Below are positions 53,604-61,150 of a DNA stretch of 64,000 nucleotides, piece after piece. The DNA lies in NCBI RefSeq assembly GCF_008642335.1, contig NZ_CP029191.1, forward strand, positions 6,386,001 through 6,450,000, read 5' to 3'. The translations under genes were made by a program, and so were the position numbers. Under the pieces are notes generated by a model. That model made no database searches. It saw nothing but the letters and a program-made list of their open reading frames with translations, and was not told the DNA's origin. Every line of letters starts with the position of its first letter. Positions within the stretch are counted from its first letter, which is position 1. The DNA is from Streptomyces venezuelae (GTDB lineage: Bacteria > Actinomycetota > Actinomycetes > Streptomycetales > Streptomycetaceae).

Positions 53604-54812
53604 ATGGCAACTCACAAGCGTGCCCGCACGATGAAGCTCACCGCCGCGATAGCCACCGCCGCCACCGCGGTCGGTGTCACCGTCTTCGCGACCTCCTTCG
53701 CCGGCGCGAGCACCCCCGCCGAGGGCAAGGTGTACGGCCTCGACGCCAAGGGCGCCGTCGCCGGCAGCTACATCGTGATGCTCGACGAGAAAGCCGACAA
53801 AAGCGCCAAGTCCGACCTCGCCGAGGAGTACGGCGGCGAGCTGAAGCGGAACTACTCCTCCGCGATCAACGGCTTCTCCGCCAAGGGCCTGACCGAGACC
53901 GAGGCCAAGCGCCTCGCCGCCGACCCGACCGTCGGCAAGGTCGTCCAGTCGAAGAAGTTCACCATCGACGCCACGCAGGACAACCCGCCGTCGTGGGGTC
54001 TCGACCGCATCGACCAGGCGGACACCGCCGGGGACAAGAAGTACACGTACCCCGACGCCGCCGGTGAGGGCGCGACCGCGTACGTCATCGACACCGGCGT
54101 CCGCGTCAGCCACAAGGACTTCGGCGGCCGCGCCACCTCCGGCTTCGACGCCATCGACAACGACGACAACGCCGACGACGGCAACGGCCACGGCACGCAC
54201 GTCGCCGGCACCATCGCCGGTGACGCGCACGGCGTCGCCAAGAAGGCGAAGATCGTCGCCGTCCGCGTCCTGGACGACCAGGGCTCCGGCACGACCGAGC
54301 AGGTCGTCGCGGGCATCGACTGGGTCACCAAGAACCACAAGGGCCCCTCGGTCGCCAACATGAGCCTCGGCGGCGGCGCGGATGAAGCGCTCGACGCGGC
54401 CGTCCAGAAGGCGATCGACTCCGGCGTCACCTTCGCGGTGGCCGCGGGCAACGAGTCGACCGACGCCTCCCAGGGCTCCCCGTCCCGCGTGAAGGACGCC
54501 ATCACGGTCGCCTCCTCCACCAAGGACGACGAGCAGTCGGACTTCTCCAACTACGGCTCCGTCGTGGACATCTACGCCCCGGGCTCGGACATCACGTCCG
54601 CCTGGAACACCGGTGACGACGCCACCAACACGATCTCCGGTACGTCGATGGCCACCCCGCACGTCGTCGGCGCCGCCGCCGTCTACGTCGCCGCCCACCC
54701 GGACGCCAAGCCCGCGGACGTCGCCAAGGCGCTGACCGACGGCGCGACCCCGGACAAGATCTCCAACCCGAGCGAGGGCACGCCCAACAAGCTCCTGAAG
54801 GTCGTCGAGTGA
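53604..54812 (+). CDS. Secreted subtilisin-family serine protease (S8)
   Basis: The 402-residue preproprotein has a signal peptide (residues 1-35, KRARTMKLTAAIATAATAVG), an inhibitor I9 propeptide (about 50-125, SYIVMLDEKAD... INGFSAKGLTE) and a catalytic domain. Asp163 is in AYVIDTGV, His196 in GHGTHVAGT, the oxyanion Asn in AAGNES and Ser348 in GTSMATPHV. It is released as a zymogen and matures by autoprocessing. The protein ends soon after the catalytic fold, without extra C-terminal domains. AGGAGAC precedes the ATG. Confidence 0.96.
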   Translation: MATHKRARTMKLTAAIATAATAVGVTVFATSFAGASTPAEGKVYGLDAKGAVAGSYIVMLDEKADKSAKSDLAEEYGGELKRNYSSAINGFSAKGLTETEAKRLAADPTVGKVVQSKKFTIDATQDNPPSWGLDRIDQADTAGDKKYTYPDAAGEGATAYVIDTGVRVSHKDFGGRATSGFDAIDNDDNADDGNGHGTHVAGTIAGDAHGVAKKAKIVAVRVLDDQGSGTTEQVVAGIDWVTKNHKGPSVANMSLGGGADEALDAAVQKAIDSGVTFAVAAGNESTDASQGSPSRVKDAITVASSTKDDEQSDFSNYGSVVDIYAPGSDITSAWNTGDDATNTISGTSMATPHVVGAAAVYVAAHPDAKPADVAKALTDGATPDKISNPSEGTPNKLLKVVE

Positions 54813-54832
54813 TCTCGCCGCCCCACTGAGCC

Positions 54833-54871
54833 GCGGCCGCCGTGCCCACCCCCACGGGGCACGGCGGCCGC
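54833..54871 (+). terminator. Strong hairpin terminator after the subtilisin gene
   Basis: GCGGCCGCCGTGCCC (54833-54847) pairs perfectly with 54857-54871 across a 9-nt loop. There is no U tract. It isolates the protease transcript from the next gene. Confidence 0.85.
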
Positions 54872-54891
54872 TTCGCCGTACGCGTCCGGCA

Positions 54892-54897
54892 TATCGT
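54892..54897 (+). promoter_or_regulatory. -10 box for a probable leaderless transcript (DUF1697 gene)
   Basis: TATCGT ends 6 bp before the ATG at 54904 and no ribosome site is present between them. Confidence 0.4.
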
Positions 54898-54903
54898 GTG
54901 CGC

Positions 54904-55455
54904 ATGGCGATCAAGACCTACGCGGCGCTGCTGCGCGGCATCAACGTGAGCGGCCACAAAAAGGTGCCCATGGCCGAACTGCGCACCCTCCTCGAAGGGC
55001 TCGGGCACGGCGGCGTACGGACGCATCTGCAGAGCGGCAACGCGGTCTTCACGGCGGAACACGGCGACGAGGAGTCCCTGGCCGCGGCCCTGCGCGCGGC
55101 GATCGAGGAGCACTTCGGCTTCGCCGTCGACGTCCTCGTCCGCGACCACACCTACCTGAAGGCGGTGGTCGACGCCTGCCCGTTCCCCGCGGCCGACCTC
55201 GAACCGAAGCAGCTGCACGTCACGTACTTCTCCGGTCCCGTCGACCCGTCCCGCTTCGCCTCCGTGGACCAACCCGCCTACCTGCCGGAGGAGTTCAGGC
55301 TCGGCGACCGCGCCCTCTACCTGTACGCCCCCGACGGCCTCGGCCGCTCCAAGCTCGCGGAGGTGCTGTCACGGCCCCGCCTGACCGCAGGCCTCATCGC
55401 CACCAGCCGCAACTGGAACACCGTCACCCGGCTGGAGGAGATGACCCGTGCCTGA
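54904..55455 (+). CDS. DUF1697 family protein
   Basis: The 183-residue protein begins KTYAALLRGINVSGHKKVPM and continues with THLQSGNAVF, the conserved start of DUF1697, a small alpha/beta family of unknown function. The C-terminal SRNWNTVTRLEEM is also typical. The ATG at 54904 is used; another ATG lies two codons upstream, inside the -10 to start interval. The stop region overlaps the next start by 8 bp. Confidence 0.9.
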   Translation: MAIKTYAALLRGINVSGHKKVPMAELRTLLEGLGHGGVRTHLQSGNAVFTAEHGDEESLAAALRAAIEEHFGFAVDVLVRDHTYLKAVVDACPFPAADLEPKQLHVTYFSGPVDPSRFASVDQPAYLPEEFRLGDRALYLYAPDGLGRSKLAEVLSRPRLTAGLIATSRNWNTVTRLEEMTRA

Positions 55456-55834
55456 CTCCCCGTCCGACCGCACCCCCGCCGTCGAGGCGGCCATCGAGGC
55501 CGAACTGCGGCTCCTCGACCCCGACGTGCGCGTCTCGCCCGAACTCTTCGGGGCGCTCCTGCACCCGGAGTTCACCGAGTTCGGCGCCTCGGGCACGCGC
55601 TGGGACCGCGCGTCGATCGTGCGGGTCCTCACGGAGTCCAAGGACCCCGGCACCGCCCCCCTCACCACCTCCGGCATGCGGGGCGTCCAGCTCGCGGACG
55701 ACCTGGTGCACCTGACGTTCGACACGGCGGGCGGCGGCCGACGCGCCCACCGCAGCTCCCTGTGGCGGCGCACGGACAACGGCTGGCAGCTCTGGTTCCA
55801 CCAGGCCACGCCGTTCAGCGACGCAGCGGAGTGA
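55448..55834 (+). CDS. DUF4440/SnoaL-like (NTF2-fold) protein
   Basis: The 128-residue protein has a cone-shaped NTF2-like fold pattern (AELRLLDPDVRVSPELFGALLH then LWRRTDNGWQLWFHQATPF), which corresponds to DUF4440. The start GTG at 55448 overlaps the end of the DUF1697 gene by 8 bp, so the two are coupled. Proteins of this kind may bind or isomerise small ligands; no catalytic residue can be named. Its last 20 bp overlap the convergent GNAT gene. Confidence 0.82.
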   Translation: MPDSPSDRTPAVEAAIEAELRLLDPDVRVSPELFGALLHPEFTEFGASGTRWDRASIVRVLTESKDPGTAPLTTSGMRGVQLADDLVHLTFDTAGGGRRAHRSSLWRRTDNGWQLWFHQATPFSDAAE

Positions 55835-56351
55835 CGGGCGGCGCGGGGCGGCGGGAGACGAGGTGGAGGGTGATCCTGCCGTCCTCCTCGGGGATCTCGC
55901 GGGCCTGTACGTAGCCGAGGCGGGCGAGGACGGAGAGGGAAGGGGCGTTTCCGGCGTCGACCGTCGCGTGGACTTCGGCCAGGCCCAGCGTCTCGTGCCC
56001 GTACGCGGTGAGGAGCTCCGCCAGTTCCGTGCCGAGTCCGTGGCCCCAGGCGTCCCTGGCCAGGCCGTAGACGATCTCGGTGCCGTCGAGCCAGGTCTCC
56101 GGGGACGGCTTCACCTCGGCGTGGCCGACGTACCGCCCCTCGTACCGGACCGCCCAGACGGGGAAACGCTCCTCGGCGTAGATGAGGGTGAAGATCCGGC
56201 CGAACAGGGCGCGGTCCTCCGCCTCGCTCTGCACCCCGTCCCCGAACCAGCGCCCCACGGCCTCGTCCTGGAAGAGCGCGACGAAGTCCGCCTCGTCGGA
56301 GGCGACGTAGGGGGAGAGCGAGAGGCGTGCGGAACGCAGTTCGGGCGTCAT
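55815..56351 (-). CDS. GNAT-family N-acetyltransferase (RimJ/RimL-like)
   Basis: The 178-residue protein opens TPELRSARLSLSPYVASDEAD, and has a GNAT core with VYGLARDAWGHGLGTELAE, whose R-x-x-G-x-G/A-like loop binds acetyl-CoA, and NAPSLSVLARLGYV near the end. It belongs with the acetyltransferases that modify ribosomal protein N-termini or small amines; the substrate is not predictable. The start region lies inside a hairpin and has no Shine-Dalgarno. Confidence 0.9.
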   Translation of the reverse strand: MTPELRSARLSLSPYVASDEADFVALFQDEAVGRWFGDGVQSEAEDRALFGRIFTLIYAEERFPVWAVRYEGRYVGHAEVKPSPETWLDGTEIVYGLARDAWGHGLGTELAELLTAYGHETLGLAEVHATVDAGNAPSLSVLARLGYVQAREIPEEDGRITLHLVSRRPAPPVTPLRR

Positions 56352-56354
56352 CCG

Positions 56355-56383
56355 CGTGACGCTAGGGCCGCCGCCGCGTCACG
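56355..56383 (-). promoter_or_regulatory. Hairpin and -10 box before the GNAT gene
   Basis: CGTGACGC (56355-56362) and GCGTCACG (56376-56383) are inverted arms. On the minus strand TAGCGT (56364-56359) lies 7 bp before the ATG, so the mRNA is likely leaderless and the palindrome may be an operator over the promoter. Confidence 0.45.
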
Positions 56384-56405
56384 ACAAGCGAATTCGGGCC
56401 CGCTC

Positions 56406-57263
56406 TCACCCCGCCACCCGCGGCAGTCCGATCGGGTTCGGGAACGGCAGGACGTCCGAGTCCAGCATGCGGCGGGTCGCCGGTTCCAGGGCGGTGAGGA
56501 GTGCGTCCGCCTCGCCCCTGGCCAGCGGGCGGAGCAGCCGGGACGAGAGGCGGTCCGTGTCCTCCTCTATCAACTCGCGTTTCGTGACGCCGTGTTCCGT
56601 GACACGCCCGGCCGCATCGAGCAGGCCGAGGACGCGCATGCGGTCCACGGAGGCCGCCCACTCCTCTTCGCTCCAGCCCCGGTCCTGGCGGATGCCCGCC
56701 GTGTCCACGCGGTCCGTCGCCGCCGCGAGGACGAGGCTCTCGCGGGCGTCCAGGCCGTGGTCGGCGAGGACCGCGACATGCGCGTCGCCCCGGAACTCGC
56801 GGATACACGTCGCCAGTTGCCAGAGGCGCTCGACCGGATCCGAGCGGTGCGCCAGGTCGCGGTTGGCGGCGAACAGCGGACGCGCGAGTGAGGGGGCGTC
56901 CTCCACCATCGCGAGGAGCGGATCGTTGACCTTGGCCGCCAACGCCTCGACGGTGGGCACCAGTTGGCGCAGTGCGGCTGCCGTGACGCGGGCGCGCTCC
57001 TCGACGACCCGGTCCGGCGACGCGTACTCCCACGCCGACGGCAGGGACCGCGCCACCATGTTCGGCGCGAAGACACCGAGCGCCGCCGTCGCCACCCCAG
57101 GGCCGACCCGTCCCATCGGCGCCGTACGCGCCGCGAAGTACCCCATCCAGAAGCCCTTGAGGCCCACGGCCCTGCCGAGGCCGCGGCAGCGTTCCTCGAA
57201 ATAGACCACCGCGTGCAGGGGTTCGGTGCGCAGCCACAGCGTGCGGGATCGGCTCGGGGTCAT
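56406..57263 (-). CDS. SCO6745-family protein
   Basis: The 285-residue protein starts at the ATG at 57263, with LHAVVYFEERCRGLGRAVGLKGFWMGYFAAR, which I recognise as the N-terminus of a conserved actinobacterial family named after SCO6745. The central part is helical and the C-terminal third (WSEEEWAASVDRMRVLGLLD then GRVTEHGVTKRELIEEDTD) looks like a winged helix, so DNA binding is possible. No biochemical role is known to me. It follows the chelatase gene by 11 bp and may be cotranscribed, but TAGCTT 8 bp before the ATG could give a separate leaderless transcript. Confidence 0.85.
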   Translation of the reverse strand: MTPSRSRTLWLRTEPLHAVVYFEERCRGLGRAVGLKGFWMGYFAARTAPMGRVGPGVATAALGVFAPNMVARSLPSAWEYASPDRVVEERARVTAAALRQLVPTVEALAAKVNDPLLAMVEDAPSLARPLFAANRDLAHRSDPVERLWQLATCIREFRGDAHVAVLADHGLDARESLVLAAATDRVDTAGIRQDRGWSEEEWAASVDRMRVLGLLDAAGRVTEHGVTKRELIEEDTDRLSSRLLRPLARGEADALLTALEPATRRMLDSDVLPFPNPIGLPRVAG

Positions 57264-57274
57264 GAACCCACAAG

Positions 57275-58039
57275 CTAGGCCAGAGCGGGAATCCGCGCCA
57301 GGGGAGCAACAGGGCACGTGTCGGGCGCATACGCCTCGTCGTAGCGCCGTACCAGCAGACGCGCCACTTCCGGCGCGGGACCGAGGACTTCGGCCAGTAC
57401 GTCGGCGTCGGCGGCGCCCCGCGCGATCCGGTCCGGCAGGAAGCCGGGGGCCAGGACGTAGGGCGCGACGGCCACCCGCCGTACCCCGTCCACGTCCCGC
57501 AGCGCGCGCACGGCGTCCTCCGTGCGCGGCAGCGAAGCGGAGGCGAACGCAGGCCGCACGGCGCACCAACCGGTACGCCGCCACTCCCGCGCGATGTCAG
57601 CGATCACTGCGATCGCCTCCGGGTCCGACGACCCCGCCGAGGCCAGCACGACCCCGGTCGAGGACTTCTCGGCGGGGTCGAGCCCCGCCTCGTACAGCCG
57701 CCGCTCCAGCGCGGAGACGAGCAGCGGCGAAGGGCCGAGCACCGCCGCCAGCCGGATGCGCAGCGCGGCGGGCGCCTCCCGCAGCACCGCGGGGATGTCC
57801 GTCTTGGCGTGGAACGCGCGGGTCAGGAGCAGCGGCTGCGCCACCACGTCCCGCACGCCCTCCGCCGCGAGCCGCTCCAGGGCGCCGGAGACGGTCGGGG
57901 TGTCGAAGTCGAGAAAGCCCGTCTCCACCCGCAGTCCGGGACGCAGCGACCGCACCCGGCGCACCAGCGCGCGCACGGTCGCGGCGTGCCGCGGGTCACG
58001 GCTGCCATGGGCGACGACGAGAAGGACGGGACGGTGCAC
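57275..58039 (-). CDS. Sirohydrochlorin chelatase (CbiX/SirB type)
   Basis: The 254-residue protein starts at a GTG with VLLVVAHGSRDPRHAATV; the His of AHGS is the metal-binding residue of this family. A second half with VAVAPYVLAPGFLPDRI mirrors the first (PLLLTRAFHAKTDIP), so both halves of the class II chelatase fold are present. It inserts iron into sirohydrochlorin to make siroheme for sulfite or nitrite reductase, or cobalt for cobalamin. In this sulfur operon, siroheme is the better guess. GAGGAG in the end of ssuC is a suitable ribosome site. Confidence 0.9.
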   Translation of the reverse strand: MHRPVLLVVAHGSRDPRHAATVRALVRRVRSLRPGLRVETGFLDFDTPTVSGALERLAAEGVRDVVAQPLLLTRAFHAKTDIPAVLREAPAALRIRLAAVLGPSPLLVSALERRLYEAGLDPAEKSSTGVVLASAGSSDPEAIAVIADIAREWRRTGWCAVRPAFASASLPRTEDAVRALRDVDGVRRVAVAPYVLAPGFLPDRIARGAADADVLAEVLGPAPEVARLLVRRYDEAYAPDTCPVAPLARIPALA

Positions 58040-58045
58040 GACGGT

Positions 58046-58957
58046 TCAGCTCCTCGCGAGGAGACCGCGGCTGCGCAGGACGCGCCGCTCCAGCGGACTG
58101 AAGATCAGCAGGTCGATGGCGATGCCGACGATGAGGATGAGGAAGATGGCGAGGAAGACCATCGACATGGAGCTGGCGTTGCGGCCGTTCTCCAGGAGGC
58201 TGCCGAGGCCGACGCCGAGGTCCGGCGAGGACGCGATGATCTCCGCGGCCATCAGTGAGCGCCAGGAGAACGCCCAGCCCTGCTTGAGGCCCGCGAGATA
58301 GCCGGGCAGCGCCGCGGGGAGCACGATGTGCCAGGTGTGCCGCAGGCCCGTCGCGCCGAGCGTGCGGCCCGCGCGCAGGAACAGCGGCGGCACCTGGTCG
58401 ACGCCCGACACGAGACCGTTGGCGATGGACGGCACGGCGCCGAGCAGGATCACCGCGTACATCATCGAGTTGTCCAGGCCCAGCCAGATCACGGCCGGCG
58501 GCACCCACGCCACCGAGGGCAGCGACTGCAGGCCGGACAGGATCGGGCCGATCGCCGCCCGCACGAACCGCACCCGCGCCACGATCAGCCCGAGCGGCGT
58601 CCCGATCACCAGGGCGAACAGGAAGCCGAGCAGACCGCGCGAGACGGACGTCCAGATGTAGTCGAGGAGGTTGCCCTGCAGCCACGCCTCGCGCACCTCG
58701 TCCCACACCGCGGACGGCGGGGGCAGCTTCGACGGGTCGTCGACGATGCCGAAGGAGACGAGTCCCTGCCACACGAGGAGCACCAGCAGCACCGCGGTGA
58801 CCGGCGGCACCACCTTCTGCACCAGGACCTGGCGCACGGGTGTGCGGGTGGGGCCCGCGTGCGACTCCAGCGCGTCGAGGCCCGCCTCCAGACCGGCGAG
58901 GTCCTGGCTGGTGCCGGACTCCTTGACCGGGCCGGTCGAAGTGTCAGTGCTGGCCAT
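58046..58957 (-). CDS. ssuC: Sulfonate ABC transporter permease
   Basis: The 303-residue protein has a hydrophilic N-terminus and six membrane helices with the docking loop RAGRTLGATGLRHTWHIVLP typical of SsuC/TauC permeases. The ATG at 58957 is preferred over the GTG at 58975 because GGGGAG precedes it. It overlaps the end of ssuB by 14 bp. Nitrate or taurine permeases are alternatives, but the sulfur-assimilation neighbours favour alkanesulfonates. Confidence 0.88.
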   Translation of the reverse strand: MASTDTSTGPVKESGTSQDLAGLEAGLDALESHAGPTRTPVRQVLVQKVVPPVTAVLLVLLVWQGLVSFGIVDDPSKLPPPSAVWDEVREAWLQGNLLDYIWTSVSRGLLGFLFALVIGTPLGLIVARVRFVRAAIGPILSGLQSLPSVAWVPPAVIWLGLDNSMMYAVILLGAVPSIANGLVSGVDQVPPLFLRAGRTLGATGLRHTWHIVLPAALPGYLAGLKQGWAFSWRSLMAAEIIASSPDLGVGLGSLLENGRNASSMSMVFLAIFLILIVGIAIDLLIFSPLERRVLRSRGLLARS

Positions 58958-59735
58958 GGCGGCGGATCTCCCCACGCAGTTGTTCGGTGATCTCGACGGA
59001 CAGTTCCGCCACGGCGGTGTCCTCGATGCGGCGCGGGTGCGGGATGTCGACCCGCCACTCGTGCGCCACCCGGCCGGGGCGCGACGAGAGGAGCACGACG
59101 CGCTGGGCGAGGCGCACGGCCTCGCGCACGTTGTGCGTGACGAAGAGGACGGAGACGTTCGTCTCGCGCCAGATGCGGGTCAGCTCGTCGTGCAGGACGT
59201 CACGCGTGATCGCGTCGAGCGCCGCGAACGGCTCGTCCATCAGCAGCAGCCTGCTGTCCTGGGCGAGCGCGCGGGCCAGCGCGACCCGCTGGCGCATGCC
59301 GCCGGACAGCTCGTGCACCCGCTTGCCGTACGCGCCCCGCAGCCGGACGAGCTCCAGAAGCTCCTCGGCCCTCGGGCGGCGGTCCGCCTTCGGCACGCCG
59401 CGCAGCTTCAGGGCGAGTTCGATGTTCTTGCCCGCGGTCAGCCACGGGAACAGCGCGTGCTCCTGGAACATCAGGGCCGGGCGGCCGTCCGTCGCGATCG
59501 TGCCCGCGGACGGCTCGTCGAGCCCGGCCACCAGGTTGAGCAGCGTCGACTTGCCGCAGCCCGAGGCTCCCAGGAGGGTGACGAACTCGCCGGGCGCGAC
59601 ATCCAGCGTGATGTCGTCCAGGACGAGCTGGGGTCCGGCGGGGCCGCCGAACGACTTCGAGACGTGCTCGATCCGTGCGGCGTGCTCGGCCGTGGGGCGG
59701 GTGTCCTCCGCGGCCTTGGCGAGGGTCGTCACCAT
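58944..59735 (-). CDS. ssuB: Sulfonate ABC transporter ATP-binding protein
   Basis: The 263-residue ATPase has the Walker A LLGASGCGKSTLL, the Q-loop LMFQEHALFPWL, the signature LSGGMRQRVALARAL, Walker B LLLMDEPFAALD and the H-loop FVTHNV. AGGAGG lies 8 bp before the ATG at 59735; the GTG at 59744 is embedded in that ribosome site and is unlikely. It energises SsuC, and the lipoprotein encoded upstream feeds it. Confidence 0.92.
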   Translation of the reverse strand: MVTTLAKAAEDTRPTAEHAARIEHVSKSFGGPAGPQLVLDDITLDVAPGEFVTLLGASGCGKSTLLNLVAGLDEPSAGTIATDGRPALMFQEHALFPWLTAGKNIELALKLRGVPKADRRPRAEELLELVRLRGAYGKRVHELSGGMRQRVALARALAQDSRLLLMDEPFAALDAITRDVLHDELTRIWRETNVSVLFVTHNVREAVRLAQRVVLLSSRPGRVAHEWRVDIPHPRRIEDTAVAELSVEITEQLRGEIRRHGQH

Positions 59736-59775
59736 GGTCGTCACCTCCTGGGAACTGGGAACGTCGGCTGCCGGG

Positions 59776-60879
59776 TTACTTGACGCCGAGTCCGGCGTCG
59801 TCGACCGGGGACTCGCCCTCGGCCTTGAGGACCTTGTTCAGCGGGCGGAGGTCGTAGATGCCCTTGAGGTCGGGCTTCTCCAGGAGGCCGGCCTTGACCG
59901 CGTGGTCCGCCTCGGCGTCGAGCGTCGCGGCCAGCGGGTCGTTCGTCGTCTGGATCGACTTCCACGCCGGGTCGAGCACCTCGGCGGGCAGCGGCTTCCC
60001 GGCCTCGGCCTTCAGCCGCGCGTTCGCGGCGGCCTTGGCCTTCTCCGGGTTCTTCGCGATCCACGCGTTGGTCTTCACGGCACCGCGCAGCACCGCCTCG
60101 ACGACCTTCGGATGCTCCTTCAGGAACTCCTGCCGCACGATGATGTTCGTGATCACGAACTTCTTGTCCGGCCACAGGTCGGACTCGTCGAGAAGCACCT
60201 TCGCGCCCTCGGCGACCAGCTTGGACGCGGTCGGCTCCGGCACCCACGCGCCGTCCAGGGCACCGGACTTGTAGGCGTCCGGGGTGACCTTGTTGTCGCT
60301 GCGGACCACCGACACGTCGCCCTTGCCGCTCTGCGCGTCGACCTTCCAGCCCTTCTCGGCGATCCAGTTGAGGAACGCCACGTCCTGGGTGTTGCCGAGC
60401 TGAGGCGTCGCGATCTTCTTGCCCTTGACGTCGTCCAGAGACTTGATCTTCTTCGGGTTCACGACGAGCTTCACGCCGCCGGACGCCGAACCACCGATGA
60501 TGCGCAGGTTCTTGCCCTGCGACTTGGTGTAGCCGTTGATGGCGGGCGAGGGGCCGATCCAGCCGATGTCGATCGATCCGGCGTTCAGCGCCTCGATCTC
60601 CGAGGGGCCCGCGTTGAACTGCGCGTACTTGGCCTCGGTGCCGCCGAGCTCCTTCTGGAACAGGCCTTCCTGGTTGCCGACCAGGGCGGTGGCGTGGGTG
60701 AGGTTCGGGAAGTACCCGATCTTCACGGCGTCCAGGTCTTCGATCTTCTTCGCGCCCTCGGCGACCTTCGCCTTGCCGTCCTCGTCGGAGGAGTCGGAGC
60801 CGTAGCCGCAGGCGCCGAGCGTCAGGGCGAGGAGGGGCAGCGCCGCGAGTGCGGCGAGTCGGGTACGTGGAGCAGGCAC
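59776..60879 (-). CDS. ssuA: Aliphatic sulfonate-binding lipoprotein
   Basis: The 367-residue protein starts at GTG 60879 after GAGGGG, with a lipobox LGAC (Cys24). It has the SsuA/NMT1-like fold (VKIGYFPNLTHATALVGNQEG, then DIGWIGPSPAINGY and GALDGAWVPEPTAS). It captures sulfonates at the cell surface for SsuBC. No SsuD monooxygenase is encoded within the window. Confidence 0.9.
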   Translation of the reverse strand: MPAPRTRLAALAALPLLALTLGACGYGSDSSDEDGKAKVAEGAKKIEDLDAVKIGYFPNLTHATALVGNQEGLFQKELGGTEAKYAQFNAGPSEIEALNAGSIDIGWIGPSPAINGYTKSQGKNLRIIGGSASGGVKLVVNPKKIKSLDDVKGKKIATPQLGNTQDVAFLNWIAEKGWKVDAQSGKGDVSVVRSDNKVTPDAYKSGALDGAWVPEPTASKLVAEGAKVLLDESDLWPDKKFVITNIIVRQEFLKEHPKVVEAVLRGAVKTNAWIAKNPEKAKAAANARLKAEAGKPLPAEVLDPAWKSIQTTNDPLAATLDAEADHAVKAGLLEKPDLKGIYDLRPLNKVLKAEGESPVDDAGLGVK

Positions 60880-61000
60880 GGGAGGTGTTCCCCTCGTCGG
60901 CCCGGGCGCACGCCGTCAGGTCGTGGCCGGGTGATCGGCAGGTCTTCGTTTACGTGGTTTCCGCACACAAGGCGCGGGTGCTGCGGATACGGGGAGAACG

Positions 61001-61027
61001 GGGGCGCACACGTGGTGCGCGCGCCCC
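61001..61027 (-). terminator. Hairpin between cysN and ssuA
   Basis: GGGGCGC (61001-61007) and GCGCCCC (61021-61027) pair, with an additional inner GCAC/GTGC pairing. It lies in the 271-bp gap after cysN and could separate cysCDN from ssuABC transcription or weaken read-through. Apart from this and a possible 34-codon frame, the gap 60880-61150 shows nothing. Confidence 0.5.
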
Positions 61028-61043
61028 ATGCCCGCCGGAGGCC

Positions 61044-61148
61044 TTACACCGCACATCGCGCGACCCCGCCCTGTCCGCTGCCGAGGGCGCCGCTGCCGAT
61101 GCGGCCGCCCTCCTTCGCGAACGTCGCGTAGACGTCTACGTAGGTCAT
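61044..61148 (-). CDS. Possible 34-aa small protein directly after cysN
   Basis: An ATG lies two bases after the cysN stop and opens a frame of 34 codons ending in TAA. The peptide starts MTYVDVYATFAKEGG and ends GVARCAV. There is no clear ribosome site, so it would depend on coupling to cysN. It could equally be a decayed remnant or a chance frame. Confidence 0.25.
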   Translation of the reverse strand: MTYVDVYATFAKEGGRIGSGALGSGQGGVARCAV

Positions 61149-61150
61149 CT

